From Zygnema cylindricum (Eukaryota > Streptophyta > Zygnematophyceae > Zygnematales > Zygnemataceae): a stretch of 46,896 bases of DNA. The DNA lies in the NCBI GenBank assembly GCA_037447655.1, contig JBBHKE010001657.1:1-46896 (forward strand), in the 5' to 3' direction. Within the stretch, counting starts at the first letter, position 1; every line of letters starts with the position of its first letter. The notes beneath the pieces are model-generated. The model was not told where the DNA came from, made no database searches, and worked only from the letters and a program-made list of their open reading frames with translations. Positions 1 to 15,697 of the stretch are shown piece after piece. The position numbers and the translations under genes were made by a program.

Positions 1-23
1 TTTCCTTTTTTTTTTTTTTTAGA

Positions 24-56
<33 letters not shown>

Positions 57-58
57 AG
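1..58. repeat. Poly-T/poly-A low-complexity edge
   Basis: A T run is followed by a long A run immediately before the ALDH exon. It is probably the 3' end of an intron, with the acceptor at the CAG ending at position 58. The homopolymers make its exact length unreliable. Confidence 0.6.
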
Positions 59-295
59 TTGGGCAACAAAAATTTGCCTTTTGGAGGAGTGGGAGAGAGT
101 GGGATGGGAAAATATTATGGAAAGCATTCTTTCGATTGTTTCAGTCACCCGAAAGCGGTATTTCGTAAAAAATTGACAAAAGATGTCGACGCTCGATTTC
201 CTCCGTACACTCGTCCTAAACAACTTCTTTTAAGGGCGGCAATTTCGGGGGATATATGGGGTATACTTATGGTTATATTGGGTTTTAGAAAATGA
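59..295 (+). CDS. ALDH3: ALDH3-family aldehyde dehydrogenase, last exon (5' part outside window)
   Basis: About 78 codons of the C terminus of a class 3 aldehyde dehydrogenase, an NAD(P)-dependent enzyme that oxidises fatty and other long-chain aldehydes to acids. The sequence shows the block PFGGVGESGMG followed by YYGKHSFDCFSH, which is the conserved C-terminal signature of plant ALDH3 proteins. After it come the family-typical PPYT segment and a hydrophobic end (GDIWGILMVILGF) that in relatives supports membrane association. The catalytic Cys and Glu lie in exons left of the window. The exon most likely starts after CAG at 56-58, and the stop TGA is at 293-295. It reads in the same direction as the OPR gene but ends about 4.4 kb before that gene's probable promoter, so it is a separate transcript. 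Confidence 0.85.
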   Translation: MGNKNLPFGGVGESGMGKYYGKHSFDCFSHPKAVFRKKLTKDVDARFPPYTRPKQLLLRAAISGDIWGILMVILGFRK

Positions 296-2689
296 GAAAA
301 GAAAGGAAGAGGGAGAGGGAGGGAGAGGAGGAGAGGGAGTGAGGAGGAGATGAGAGGAGAAGGAGAGGGAGAGGGAAAGTAAGTGAGATGATGGGAGAGG
401 GCGAGGAAGAGGGAGAGGGATAAAAAGTAAGGGAAAAGGGGAAAAGGAGGATGTAAGGTGTTTTTTTTTTATTGAGGTATTAGGCAGTATTTTGTTGTCT
501 GGTTTTTTTAAATTTTATGGTATTTTTTTTTGTATTTATAATATAAATATTCGTAAAGTGGAATTTGAGGTTTTTGGAGGGAGAGAGGGAGAGAGGCAGA
601 GAGGGAGGGAGGGAGAAGAGAAAAAGAAGGAAAAAGAGATAATGAAGGTATTTTGGGTGTAAAAGGGATCTAAAAAGTTGTATGATTAACAAACTAAATG
701 AGACAACATTTGAGGAGATTACTGGATATATTTTGAAATTTTATTTGGAGGTAGAGGAAAACATTTTTGATTAGAGAAGGGGGGAGAGAGTGTGAGAGAG
801 AGGGAGAGAGAGGGAGAGAGGGAGAGGAAGGGAGAGGGAGGAGGAATGGGTGGGAAAGGGAGGGAAAGGAGGGGGGCGAGGGATAGGTGGAGAGTGGTAG
901 TATTTATGTGTGAAATCGCATGTACATTGAATTAAAAAAAAAGCTTGTTGTATTTTTTTTTCCGATGTTGGCTGAATTGTATCATCATCGTATTGTTTAA
1001 CCGGCAATTAGAGTCTTGAAAGCTGGTTATGGGTCGGTGTCTGGCCGGTTTTTCTCTCATTTTTAGTCTATTTTTGGGTGTTTTTTTGTTGATATCTTTT
1101 GTTTGTTTTTGGTTTTACATTTCACATAAAACACAAATTTTAGAATGGTATTGTACTTTGATTTATCTTTGGGTTCGTACGGATGAAATACTCTTTAATT
1201 TGTGTGTGATTCCTATCGAATTAGTGAAATAAAATTATTGAAATGGCGTGGTCATAATATTGGAAAAGAGTTATGTCTTTTGATGAGGCTTAATGTTTTT
1301 TTTGGTCAAGTAGTGACTTGGTTTGAAAGGAGAGGAAAAGGGGTTTTGAAGTATAGAAGTAATGAATGTAGAAAAATAAATCAAAAAGACTTTGCCTTAT
1401 ATAGTATAATAGTAATTATAGTTGTAATATTAATAATGGTCAGCTTTGTTGAGAAAGCATGATTGTAAATTATTTGAGGAAAAGAATATGAAAAATACTG
1501 TTTTTTTTTAGCGGTTTGTTCCTTGTTTTAGAAATTTACTTAGATTGAATACTTGGATTTGATTATTATTATTATTATTTTCTTTTTCTTACGTTTTTCT
1601 CTCGTTTTTTGTATGTTAGTATTCTAGAGTTAATTGTACAAAACTGATGGATTGTTCTGTGGCAAAGTCAGTTTTTTAGTTTTGAGATTTTCAATGTCAT
1701 AATGTGGTATGAATTTAGAATGATAAAATATTTTCACATTGAGAATTTCTCGTCCTGATCACCTATTTTGTTAATAATTGTAGGGATTTGATGTCAACAA
1801 ATCTTATTATGGATAAAATGTTGTTTGATTTGCTTAAAACATTGACAAATTATGTCATTTTTTTGTTGGTCAACTGATGAATTAGGGTGTCGATCTCTTT
1901 TGTTTGGTACAGATAATTGCAAAAAGGGGTTTGTGGTTTATGGCAGTCATCAAAGTTGTTTATGGTTTGTTACATCTAATTCTATAGCATGTTTTCACTT
2001 TTTGTTTTTAATTGTCATTTCATATGGGAAAACTTAATAATATATCGCAAAGGTTTATCTACCTTTCACTTGAATAAAAGCGAAAGTAGTAATTTTCCAA
2101 AAACATTCATACTTTTGTATCTCTATGTTTTTTTGTTTTTACATAATTTTATGTCAGTTGGATCTAATGTTTCATACGTGCAAATGTTTATGGTGGAACT
2201 TTCAATGATCTTAGGGTTTGAAACTTTGTAACTCTTATATGAATGGATGCACATCATCGAGTTCAATAATAGTGTAGCGAAAAGTTCCAAAAGATAATCA
2301 AATAAAGGCCGAAATTTTTTATTTAATGTTAAGGAAATCTGAAAGTACAGATTGTTGTTTTCCTATTGGTTTCCATAAAGTTCATTTGTCGGGAACCCGC
2401 GAGTTCAAATCCCACAGATGTCGCTCACTATAAAGCTAAATGTTCGACTAGCTTGAATTTAATTACTAAACCGAATGTGAGTCCGAAAAGGATGGACATT
2501 TACGGTAATTGAGAAGCTTTGAATCTTCTCGATTGAACTGCGATCTGAAATTTTGAAAGGTCATGGCGATACGATACGATGTCGATTGAGAATTGTCAAT
2601 ATCATTTATCGGCTCAGTTTTTCCACTTTTTGAAGATCGTAAGAAATCGTACGATTTGACGGTTGGCAAATTTTGTCCGATATACAACA
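296..2689. other. Intergenic spacer with purine-rich tracts
   Basis: No gene seen. GA/GGA-rich tracts lie at about 298-460, 577-640 and 775-880 (plus-strand purines), and the rest is T-rich. The first few hundred bases presumably include the ALDH3 3' UTR. At 2394-2432 a tRNA T-arm-like string (GAGTTCAAATCCCAC) resembles a pol III box B, but no cloverleaf can be built around it. Open frames here are short and low in complexity. Confidence 0.6.
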
Positions 2690-2697
2690 CTTTCCTT

Positions 2698-3695
2698 CAT
2701 AGATGTCTCATGCGCATAAAACGCACGCATGAAACGCCCAAAAAATAACGAATATGCGCATGAAACAAACAAAAATTTATAAAATGCGTTGACCGACTTT
2801 GACTTTATAATAAAAGAAAAAATATAAAAACATTTAATAAAAAATACTACTACAACTTAATCAAACTTATTTTTATTTTACGTTAATATGATTACTTTTT
2901 AATTAGCGTTAGCTACTCTAATTTCAATTTCTTTTAAAAAGTGCAATGTACGAATTGCCTCTGTTTGTACTAAAATATTCGTTATTTTGTACAGGCGTAC
3001 AAAATAAGTGTCAGGTAAAAGCGTCGACAAGGGAAATTGAGTGCGTCGCCACGGAAAATCGTACTCAGATTTGATTCCAAGTTATAACGACGAAGGAAAA
3101 TCACGAAAACCTGTTCTCACGTGTTTAATTGTCGAACATGTGAACACAGACTAAAGTTACTGTTTAATTAGCGTTAATTGTTTTTTTTTCGCCTTTTGAA
3201 AAATTTAAATAGCGTAGTATAAAGAATGAATCAGTTCGTACGCAAACTGCTCATTATTTTGTATAGACGTACAGAATAAGTGTCAGATAACGGCGTCGAC
3301 ACGGGAAATTTAGTGCGTCGCCACGAAAAAGCGCACTCAGATTTGATTCTCAATCATAAAGACAAGGGAGAATCGCGGGAATCTGTTCTCACATGTTCAA
3401 GCGTCGAACATGTGAACAAAGACTATCGCGGCTACATCCAAATTACTGCTAAGTCTATAAATTAGCGTTAGTTTTTGACTTTTTGTTGGCGTTTAGGCCT
3501 TGAACCCAAAATAGTGTTTAGCGCTAATAGCGATTCACGGTGTACGTTCAACCCTTTATCTGAATATTTACGTACATTATATCCGTACATATAATCCGTA
3601 CGAAAAGTATACGCATTTTACGAAAGGTTCAAAATCTAAAAAAAATAACGAAATTTCGTAAAAATGTCAAAATCCGTACGAATGAGACATCTATG
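2698..3695. mobile_element. Non-autonomous hAT-type element, 998 bp
   Basis: A perfect 14-bp terminal inverted repeat (CATAGATGTCTCAT and its complement) is flanked by a perfect 8-bp target duplication CTTTCCTT at 2690-2697 and 3696-3703. Eight-bp duplications are the hallmark of the hAT superfamily. No transposase reading frame is present, so the element would have depended on a transposase made elsewhere. Its ends share CATAG with the second hAT family in this window (12167, 18250 and 43881) but diverge after that. Confidence 0.9.
2960..3475. repeat. Internal tandem duplication in the hAT element
   Basis: Two diverged copies of about 230-240 bp, at roughly 2960-3190 and 3235-3475. Both contain GTACA-AATAAGTGTCAG, a GCGTCGACA block, GTGCGTCGCCACG, CTCAGATTTGATTC and GTCGAACATGTGAACA in the same order. 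The substitutions between them indicate an old duplication inside the element. An end fragment of the CACCGTGAATCG MITE family sits at about 3516-3545. Confidence 0.75.
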
Positions 3696-3703
3696 CTTTC
3701 CTT

Positions 3704-4396
3704 CACATTTCACTGTCCGTACTCTCGGTAGGTCGGTAGGCTATTTCTGTCACGGTTAGGATGAAGTTTTCTTGAAGATGCAAAGAACGAAGCTTCAGAG
3801 GAAAGTTCATGAGGTAAGTTGTCGCGAAACTAAATATAATATGACAATTGTCTCATAAATGACGTCATTTTGGGTGGGTCACTGGGAGCATCACCGCTTC
3901 AATGTCTATAACCACGTCATTCTGGCAGATCTAGATGTCACGTGGTATCTTCGGTGGCCCCGATTTGTCCCTTCTGTAAGAGTCTAGAAGACTCGAACGT
4001 CTGCCGTACAGTACTGCAGTCATTTCGTGGAAAGCAGACCGATACAATGCACCCGACAAAAAGGAGCGTCATCCGTACACTCTCGATCCTCGTGGCTACG
4101 TGTAATTTCCATTAACCCCCAAACCGACACCTGATCCGCACGTGTAAAAGAAAGATGCTTCTGTTGACACACGTATTAAAGCAAAATAAAACATTTGTCA
4201 GCCTATCAGGTCATATTTGTTTTGTAGCCGGCAGCTATACGCCATACACGTGTCGTTGTTACAATATTTCCACATTTAAATTTCTTCTTCAAAGTTTTTT
4301 CTTCGATTTAACCTTTTTCCAAGCTTATGTTTTTTTTGTTTTATTTGCTTGTCCTGTGCTGCAAGTGTGCAACTACACCGTTTTCTCTGATTATCT
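3704..4396. other. Intergenic, no gene seen
   Basis: Nothing coding is supported. The stretch contains several ACGTCAT/TGACGT and CACGTG-like hexamers (for example near 3860, 3915 and 3938), but without a gene start close by I do not assign them a role. Confidence 0.4.
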
Positions 4397-4588
4397 ATTA
4401 ACATAAAATTTTCCGTTCCCGCCATTTAAGTTAACTTTCCCCGTGCACACCTGCCCGATTTTCATTTGGATTCCGCCAATCGAAAAAGTACGAATCTCAT
4501 CTTTCCATCGCAGTCGTCGGATTTATTATTCAACAGGTGCGCACGGGAAAAAATTGGAAGCCGAAAAAAACATCAACACTACATCTCC
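4397..4588. repeat. Fold-back MITE, related to the 17.8-18.2 kb pair
   Basis: An imperfect long inverted repeat: the CCCCGTGCACACCTG region at 4439-4453 pairs with CAGGTGCGCACGGG at about 4534-4547. The order of internal blocks (CCGATTTTCA, CCGCCAATCG, GAATCTCATC, CGCAGTCGTCGGAT) matches the MITEs at 17764-18198. The terminal CACCG ends are not recognisable, so this copy is degraded. Confidence 0.6.
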
Positions 4589-4623
4589 CACACACCGGAC
4601 GAAACTTGTAACGAACCTAACCT

Positions 4624-4657
4624 GTACTGTACTATACAGTACAGTACTGTACTGTAC
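4624..4657. promoter_or_regulatory. Cluster of six GTAC boxes upstream of OPR
   Basis: Six GTAC tetramers start at 4624, 4629, 4639, 4644, 4649 and 4654, within 34 bp and partly palindromic. GTAC is the core bound by SBP/SPL-type zinc-finger factors and is also the copper-response core in green algae. The cluster ends 27 bp before a TATA-like site, a plausible promoter position for the OPR gene. A role is inferred only from motif and position. Confidence 0.45.
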
Positions 4658-4684
4658 TTGACTGTAGCGACTCAAAGTGTACCT

Positions 4685-4690
4685 TTATAT
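4685..4690 (+). promoter_or_regulatory. TATA-like box, probable OPR promoter
   Basis: TTATAT in the context CCTTTATATGC. It would place transcription start near 4715-4720, giving a short non-coding first exon that ends at the strong donor TTTTG|GTAAGT at 4787. There is no transcript evidence. Confidence 0.35.
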
Positions 4691-4786
4691 GCTTCTCAAT
4701 ATTCAATGCAGATCAGTCATTGCCCACTTCTCACTCGCTTCTTCTCCTAACTCAGAGGCTGTCCTATTATTCTTTCAGCAGTTTTG

Positions 4787-6262
4787 GTAAGTATATGTAC
4801 TATACTGTAGTTCTTCTTTTGTATTATTCGTTCTTTTTTATTTTAATTTAGGTTAAATAAGTTCAAACACGTTTTTTTTTTTTTTAATCAAGTTTTCCCC
4901 GGCTTTTTTGCTGTTTCTAATGCAAGTACCTTTATTCATCCTTTTTTTTGTTTTTCTTTATGCACTTTTTTTCCTTCTTCTTTAATATTTTTTAGCCTGG
5001 GTTTAGATGTAGTGTCAGTGTAGCAATTAATTGCTAGGCGTTCTTTATACAATTTTATACCTTTTTACCCATGTTTTTTTTTTAAATATCTTTTTACACA
5101 TTTTCATAATTTTTTCTGCTTTTTCATGCCTTTCTATACATTTTCGTACATTTTTTTTTCTATTTTTTACATTTTCTTACAGTGTGATTCACAGCAGCAC
5201 TTGAGATTTCAAGCTTTAAATAGTGAAAGAAAGGATTTGTCACTCTCCTTGTTTTTTTTTTCTTTTTTCCTATGTTTTAAGTATCACAGCAAATAAGTCA
5301 AAATTAGTGTTGCAGAGATCAGAGATTGTTTGCAATTTTAAACTTTTAAGACAGAAAAGAGGGAGCTTAGGGAGCTTTGAGATTTTTGAAAATTTTGAAA
5401 TTTTTTGAGATTTTGAGGTTTGAAGTGTTTTGCAGTTTTATATTTATGATATTATATTTGAGATTTATGGAGGAAAATCTTTCTTGCAATCTACTTTAAA
5501 ATCCTATTTTCTAAATAATTTCGCGCTATGTTATTTTTGTGATTTGTTAGAACATGCTAATTCTATTATTTTTTAGTTTCTGATTGGTTCACAGTTTCCG
5601 CAAAACGTTTAAATTTTTTAAAATTTAGTGTTTTACATGTGATTGTTTAGCAGAGATCTGAGATTCTAAAGTTTTGTAAGAGTTATATTTTAATTGCAAG
5701 TATTATTTATTTTTGTAAAATGAGAAATGTTAGCTCAAAGTCTTGGACATTGTTTTCTTTTATGGACTTTCTTCACACATAACTTGTTGAGTCTATTTAG
5801 TTTTTCTATAACGTAGTATTTATAAAACGTTTTAAGCTCTATTCGGTTATTTTAAATGTAGTTTACAAAGTTTAAACCTATTTGGGTATTTGGTCACTAT
5901 TCAAGTTTTTAAACTCTATCAGGCCATATTTTAATGTCGGTCTTTACATAGAGTTTTGGACCCTTTTGAAATTTTTTTATGTAGTCTTTCTTTAAAGTTT
6001 AAACTTTTTGGGCTATTCTAAATGTGGAGAGAGAATTTATCTTGTATTAGTAAGATCAATGATCTTTAGTGTCTGATTCATATTCCCCTTATCTTTCCCT
6101 CTCCTTCCGTCCTCCTCCTACCTCTCTCCTCTCCCCTCTCTCTTCTCTCCTTCACCCCCTCCCTCTCTTCGCAAATCTCATTTGTTTCTGTCTCTCTTTC
6201 TCTCTCTGTATGTTTTTTTTTTCCTCCTTGCTTCTCTCTCATTTGCTTGTTCTCTCTCGCAG
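4787..6262 (+). other. Probable 5'-leader intron of the OPR gene
   Basis: A consensus donor GTAAGT lies at 4787 and a pyrimidine-rich tract ends in CTCTCGCAG at 6262. The T-rich, low-GC composition between them is like the other OPR introns, and there is no supported reading frame. About 128 nt of leader would then remain before the ATG at 6391. Inferred from splice signals only. Confidence 0.45.
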
Positions 6263-6390
6263 ATTTGGATATACAGGAGCTCTTCCCATAAAAAAAACCA
6301 CCTTAGTTCCTTCTCTTTTTCAAAAAACCTCCTCTTTTAAGTGTTTCATTTCGCCTGATACATTTCTCTTTGCTCAAAGGAAAAGACATT

Positions 6391-10878
<4,488 letters not shown>

Positions 10879-12158
10879 AATTGCACTTATTTGGTTTACA
10901 AATTCTCTCCATTTTTCGAGGTTATTTTGCAAAGTTTTGGAGGAAAAGGAGGCATAAAATTATGCGCATTTTCTTTCGAAGTCTCCCGATTTGTCGCTTT
11001 TCTTCGCAAGGGCTATGACTTACTGCCCGAGGACATTATTGTGGTTAAAATATCATTGATGTAGCTTGAGGATTTTCTATCTTTTGTATCTCATTTAGGT
11101 GAGAAGAAAAGCAAATGCTGTCAATCTATTTTCTTATTCTAATGGGACTGATTGATCAGGAAGAAGATAGGTCTATATATATACATTAAATTATTAGGTT
11201 ATGTGATTTTGTCCATCTGTATGTTTTGAAATTCAAGCTATGATCGGTGTCTGGGATGAGCTTTTATTTATCGTCATATGAAAAGGATGTGAATTTTTGT
11301 TCTTTGTCCGGACTTTTTTCTGGCTTCTTTAAGTTTCTGATTTTAAATAGGACTGAGTGAGGTTTTTTATTCTGTTTCATGTTTTCTTGTAATAGTATCT
11401 TTCGGGTATTAGTTTGGAGATTCTTTTGTTTTATAACTTACATTTGGCTACAGATAAAAAGTCACCTTTCTAACTTCACCTTATATCTTATCCCCCAATG
11501 TACCGTATTCATTGTTTTTGTCAAAATTTACTAGATTGTATCGTATTTTTCCAATACTCAGAAAGCTAACACAAAATCATTGTGAGCCACAACTTGCACT
11601 CTCTGTCGAGAAACCGATACACGCCAGATGTCACAATCGGGGTAACCCGTCTCTGGCCGTACTCAGTTTTTTTTTTCTGTTTTTGAATCACCCGACAGAA
11701 TCCGGTCGGTGCGCCCGACGCGGCCGGCCGTGTACGTATTGGGGTATGGATTAGGGTACCCGATTGTGACCTCTGATGCACGTGATGCTAAAAAACCGTG
11801 TAAAACCCTCTGATGCAGTTAAGCTCGGACTCCTCCCTGAATCCTTAGAAGGAAATGTTTTTCGCGCACAATTGCGTACGAAATCTTCATTGTGGATTTT
11901 GTCCAGAAAAAAACAAAACACAAAAACAGAATAATCTCATGGAGTGGAAACCTGGACCGGTATCACAGTAAAGTAAAAGAGAAAACCAGTATACACAGTA
12001 AAATCGTTCGCGCCATTTAGAACAGATGGACATTTTGACATAATTAGTTAATTAAGTAAAGTATTATGCAGTTTGGAGATTACATAAGAAAACCTTTCGA
12101 GAATTTGTCAATTGAAAAGTTGAGAGTGGCGCATAGTTCAAATGTGCGAAAACAATTG
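10879..12158. other. OPR 3' flank and intergenic spacer
   Basis: The first few hundred bases must contain the OPR 3' UTR, but I see no clear AATAAA. Reading frames at 11512-11781 on both strands overlap each other, lack family features and look accidental. No repeat with clean ends was found before the hAT element at 12167. Confidence 0.4.
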
Positions 12159-12960
12159 ATAACGCTCATAGTTGTTCAAATCGTGCGATTTTTTCCTTGA
12201 TTTCTACGTATAATTCGTGACTCTTGAAAAAATCGCAAGAAAACGCGGAGTACTTTCTGTCCAGTATCCTAAACAAAAATGTACGGAAAATGTGCGTTTT
12301 TTTACGGAAAATTTGTGTTTTTTTACGGAAATGTACGGACTTTGATGAAAAGATATGTTGCACTTCTTAGTGCTTTCTGTCCAGTAAACTGAACAAGAAT
12401 TTTACGGAAAATGTACGGAATTTACCAAAAATGTACGGATATTTACGAAAAGAGACGTTGCATTGTTGCACAATTTGTGCGCGGTAAGTTTGAATTTTGT
12501 ACGATCGTCTTCTTCAATTTTTTTTCAGAGAAACGCCATGAAAACGGATCTTCAAGGAAGCCGCCATTACTGGCTCCACGGAAGTGGTCAATGAAACTGC
12601 CGTTCAAGCCGTTGTCGAAGCAGTTAAAAACCTCAACAGAAGCAACCATGCCTAGAAATCATGAAAAAAAAGGTGGATTTGAACCAGGCCCTTCACGAAG
12701 TCGTAGTAGCCTTTCTGACAATCGTAGGTAATCAGTTGATTTAGATATTACGATACACACATGGAGTGTGATAACTATTTAAACATAAACAATTGTTTGG
12801 CGCTCATTTAACGGGAAATGTACAAACTGCGGTACATGTAAAATTCATTTTTTTTTACATGTACAAAATAGTACAGTACAAAATCATTAACGATTTTAAC
12901 AATTTTTTCAAATCATTCTTTCCGATTTCGACGAATAATCCACGCGTTTGAATCGTGCGT

Positions 12961-14000
12961 TGTTGAAATAAGTAGTTTTTAATATATTTTCTAGGTCTAA
13001 ATTTATTAGAAAAGAAAAAGTAGGCAGCCTGCCTCTATCTCTTCTCTCTCTCTCGCCCCCATACTTGTTGTAGTCACTGAAGGAGAGAGAGAGAGAGCAA
13101 TGGAGCCATGGCTGCCTCAACTCCATAGGAAGGACTAAAGAGTGGCTTAAGCCACTCTCAACAAAAGGTTGAGTCCGGAAGGACTCGAACCCCCGACCGG
13201 TAGAGCGCGGCGTAGCCGTTAGCTCTAACCAGTCTGTCGTAGAAGTCCGTTAGGAGATATAGGGTTTCATTAGTATTTAAACTATTGTAATGTACTAGAT
13301 TCATTTAACTGAAACCCTCAACGCCACACATAGATACAGTTCTACGAAATACGAAGTACTGTACTTGTTTGAAATGGATATCGCGCATTTTGTTTCGAAA
13401 GCGAAACAAATATCGCGCAAGTATTTATTACGGCCGAGATTGAATTTCACGTCAAATCTAACGGCGCACATCATCGCCGAAATCCCGGAATGGTCATTTT
13501 GGCATTTAGTGACGTGGCATGACCTAGCGCCACGTGGGAAGACATCATTCGGTCGCGGGAATTCCGAGGAACGTACGGACGAGTGGAAAGTGGACACGCG
13601 TCCACTTAATGGTCTTGTCGCACAGAGGCCGTACAGAAAGTACATCGGCAGTAGTACTTTCTTGTACTATACAGTTTTTTGATTGGTTCGTACAGGCAGT
13701 AGATAGGAGCTGTGAGAGGGAAGTAGGAAAAACTAGGACTTAGGAAAATTTAGGTAGATAGTCCTCTCTCTGAGAGTTTGTATAAATTGGCATCTTTGCC
13801 ACCCTATAACTTATCGCCTGGGTGGCCTTTTTCAGTGTTTCTTTTTTCTACGGACTCAGGGGAGTCCAGGCTACACAGGGTGCAGTCAAATTGTCAGTTT
13901 GCCTTCTTGGACAGCAGTGGTTGTGGCTTAAAGTGGGTTAGTTAAATACTATCTAGAGGCTTCCTGTATTCTGTGGTCCGATGGAGGACACAGAATTGCA
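12961..14000 (+). mobile_element. Solo Copia-type LTR, 1040 bp
   Basis: Begins TGTTGAAATA, ends AGAATTGCA and is flanked by a perfect 5-bp duplication TGCGT (12956-12960 and 14001-14005). It aligns along its length with the 5' LTRs at 14703 and 20440. A TATA box (TATAAATT) is at 13781. The last 20 bases begin with the ATG that starts gag in the related elements. Having one LTR between target duplications shows that recombination between two LTRs removed the internal part. Confidence 0.93.
13011..13249 (-). repeat. Antisense tRNA-like (SINE-like) module inside the LTR
   Basis: Read on the minus strand it has CTGGTTAGAGC (box-A-side tRNA string), a CGGC/GCCG hairpin, then GGGGGTTCGAGTCC, which matches pol III box B. 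A palindrome GAGTGGCTTAAGCCACTC (13140-13157), a CCATGG block, a CT run and a T-rich tail follow. This order is like a tRNA-derived SINE. The same block sits at the same place in the LTRs at 14703 and 20440. No complete cloverleaf exists, so it is not a tRNA gene. Confidence 0.6.
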
Positions 14001-14122
14001 TGCGTAAAATTTGTTTTGAACAACTATGAAAACGCTAGATACACGTTGCATTTTGTACGCGTTTTATTTGCTTTCCCATGTGTAAATCTCGTAAAGTATG
14101 AGGAAACCACTACATTGTTTCC

Positions 14123-14534
14123 TAGTGTTGTGTATCAGCAAGAAATTTATCGCGATAACACCAATATCGATAGTTATCGGATATCGAACGGTCAGAGGTC
14201 CCGATATATCGCTCCGATACCAACAAATTCCTCATCGCAATAAGTGGAAAAAATATAGTACGGTATATAATAGTACTTTATAATATACTAAATTATATAT
14301 TTTCACTGTATATAGCGTGGCAAACCACGTGTAACAATCTGTTGCGTACTCTGTGTAACGAAATAACGACGGTTCAATAGGATGGAATAAGCCGTACGAT
14401 TGTACGGTACTAACCGTACAATTATCGTCGATAGTTATCGGTACCAGTTTTATCGCGATAAACTATCGAATATCGGCAAGCCAAAAAAAGGTAAATATCG
14501 ATTATCGGCAAAACCTTGCCGATACACAACACTA
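14123..14534. mobile_element. Second hAT-type family, 412 bp
   Basis: A perfect 14-bp inverted repeat TAGTGTTGTGTATC at both ends. The 8-bp flanks are TTGTTTCC (14115-14122) and GTGTTTCC (14535-14542), one mismatch. The interior is rich in CGATAGTTATCG-like palindromes. No coding capacity. Confidence 0.85.
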
Positions 14535-14635
14535 GTGTTTCCAATTAGTTTCGCACATTTGGACTACCGTATGCTGAAAAAACTCGAATAATATTGTTAC
14601 GGTACTATACCCGGAAAACCACAAAGCCAAATTGG

Positions 14636-14702
14636 AAGTGTTGTGTATCGGCAAGAAATTTATCGCGATGACACCGATACCGGTAGTTATCGATTATCGA
14701 AC
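14636..14702 (+). mobile_element. Truncated copy of the TAGTGTTG hAT family
   Basis: About 67 bp match the left end of the element at 14123 (AGTGTTGTGTATCGGCAAG onward), then stop where the Copia LTR begins at 14703. The LTR element evidently inserted into this copy, and the right half is not found in the window. Confidence 0.7.
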
Positions 14703-15697
14703 TGGTGCAATCACTAGATTTAGGGGAGGTATTTTCTAGGTCTTAATTAGTTAAAATAGCTAAAAGAAAAGCACAGGCAGCCTGCCTCCACCTTCTATCT
14801 CTAGCCCTCATACTTGTTGTAGTCACTAAAGGAGAGAGAGGGCGGTGGAGCCATGGCTGCCTCAGCTCGATAGGCAGGACTAAAGAGTGACCTAAGTCAC
14901 TCTCAACAAAAGGTTGAGTCCGGTAGGCCTCGGACCTCCGACCGGCAGAGCGAGGCGTAGCCGTCAGCTCTTACTGGTTTGTCGTAGTAGTCCGTTAGGA
15001 TACATAAGGTTTGATTTCTATTTAAACATTAGCTAGATCATTAATCCGATTAACGGGATAACAAAGTACGGACATAGAAACTAGATGACTTTCAATATGA
15101 ACGAAACAAATGTACCGGACATTTGTTTTTGAACAGCGAGCATTTAAAGCCGGTTTGGATCCGACGGGCCGCATCATCGCCGAGATCCCGGAATGGCCGC
15201 CTTGGCGGTTTTCGGACGTGACATAAACTAGCGACACGTGGCAAGGTATCATTGAGAAGAGGAAATCCCAGAGAACATGAGAATGAGTCCGAAGGAGACA
15301 GACGTCCACTCCATGGCCTTGTCGTACACAGGCCGTACAGAAAGTACATCGGCCTTAGTACCTTTCTCTACTGAACAGTCCTCTGATTGGTTCGTACATC
15401 AATAGATAGGGGTTGTGAGAGGGGTTTACGACTTAGAGGATTGAGGAGGTAGCCGCCTCTCTCCCAGCAAGCTTGTATAAATATTGGCATCTTTGCCATT
15501 TGATAATTAATTGCCTAGTTAAGCATTTTCTGTGCTTCTTTTTGTTGTGGACTCTGGGAAGTCTAGATTGCGTAGGGGTGCAGTCAGATTGTCTATTTGC
15601 CTGCTTGGGTAGCAGTGATCCAAATTGAAAGAGGGGTAGCCAAAAGATATCTAGAGGCTTCCTAATTCAGTGATCCAATGGGGGACACAAGATTGCA
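14703..15697 (+). mobile_element. 5' LTR of Copia element A
   Basis: Starts TGGTGCAATC, ends AGATTGCA and aligns with the solo LTR at 12961. It contains a TATA box (TATAAATA near 15476) and the tRNA-like module at about 14762-14996, whose box B has decayed to GGTCCGAGGCC. The gag reading frame starts at 15678, still inside the LTR. A possible primer-binding string TGGGCCCACC follows 5 nt after the LTR end. Confidence 0.8.

Larger units (their letters stand above)
12167..14028. mobile_element. hAT-type element (CATAGTTGTTC family) copy 1, split by a solo LTR
   Basis: Starts CATAGTTGTTCAAA and ends TTTTGAACAACTATG. The 8-bp flanks are ATAACGCT (12159-12166) and AAAACGCT (14029-14036), one mismatch. 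Without the nested LTR the element is about 817 bp. It shares colinear sequence with copies at 18250 and 43881, including repeated TTTACGGAAAATGTACGGA-type blocks. There is no transposase; the short open frame at 12411-12731 is also present in copy 2 but with gaps, so I do not call it a gene. A box-B-like string lies at about 12667-12677 (minus strand). Confidence 0.9.

Noticed and set aside
2391-2440. tRNA gene on the plus strand
   Set aside because: Only a T-arm-like string is present; no D arm, anticodon arm or pairing acceptor stem.
12411-12731. Gene inside the hAT element
   Set aside because: The frame is not kept between copies 1 and 2 and has no transposase motif.
13168-13249. A functional tRNA gene on the minus strand
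   Set aside because: Box B and part of the D arm are present, but the acceptor stems do not pair and the other copies decay freely; it is a tRNA-like module.
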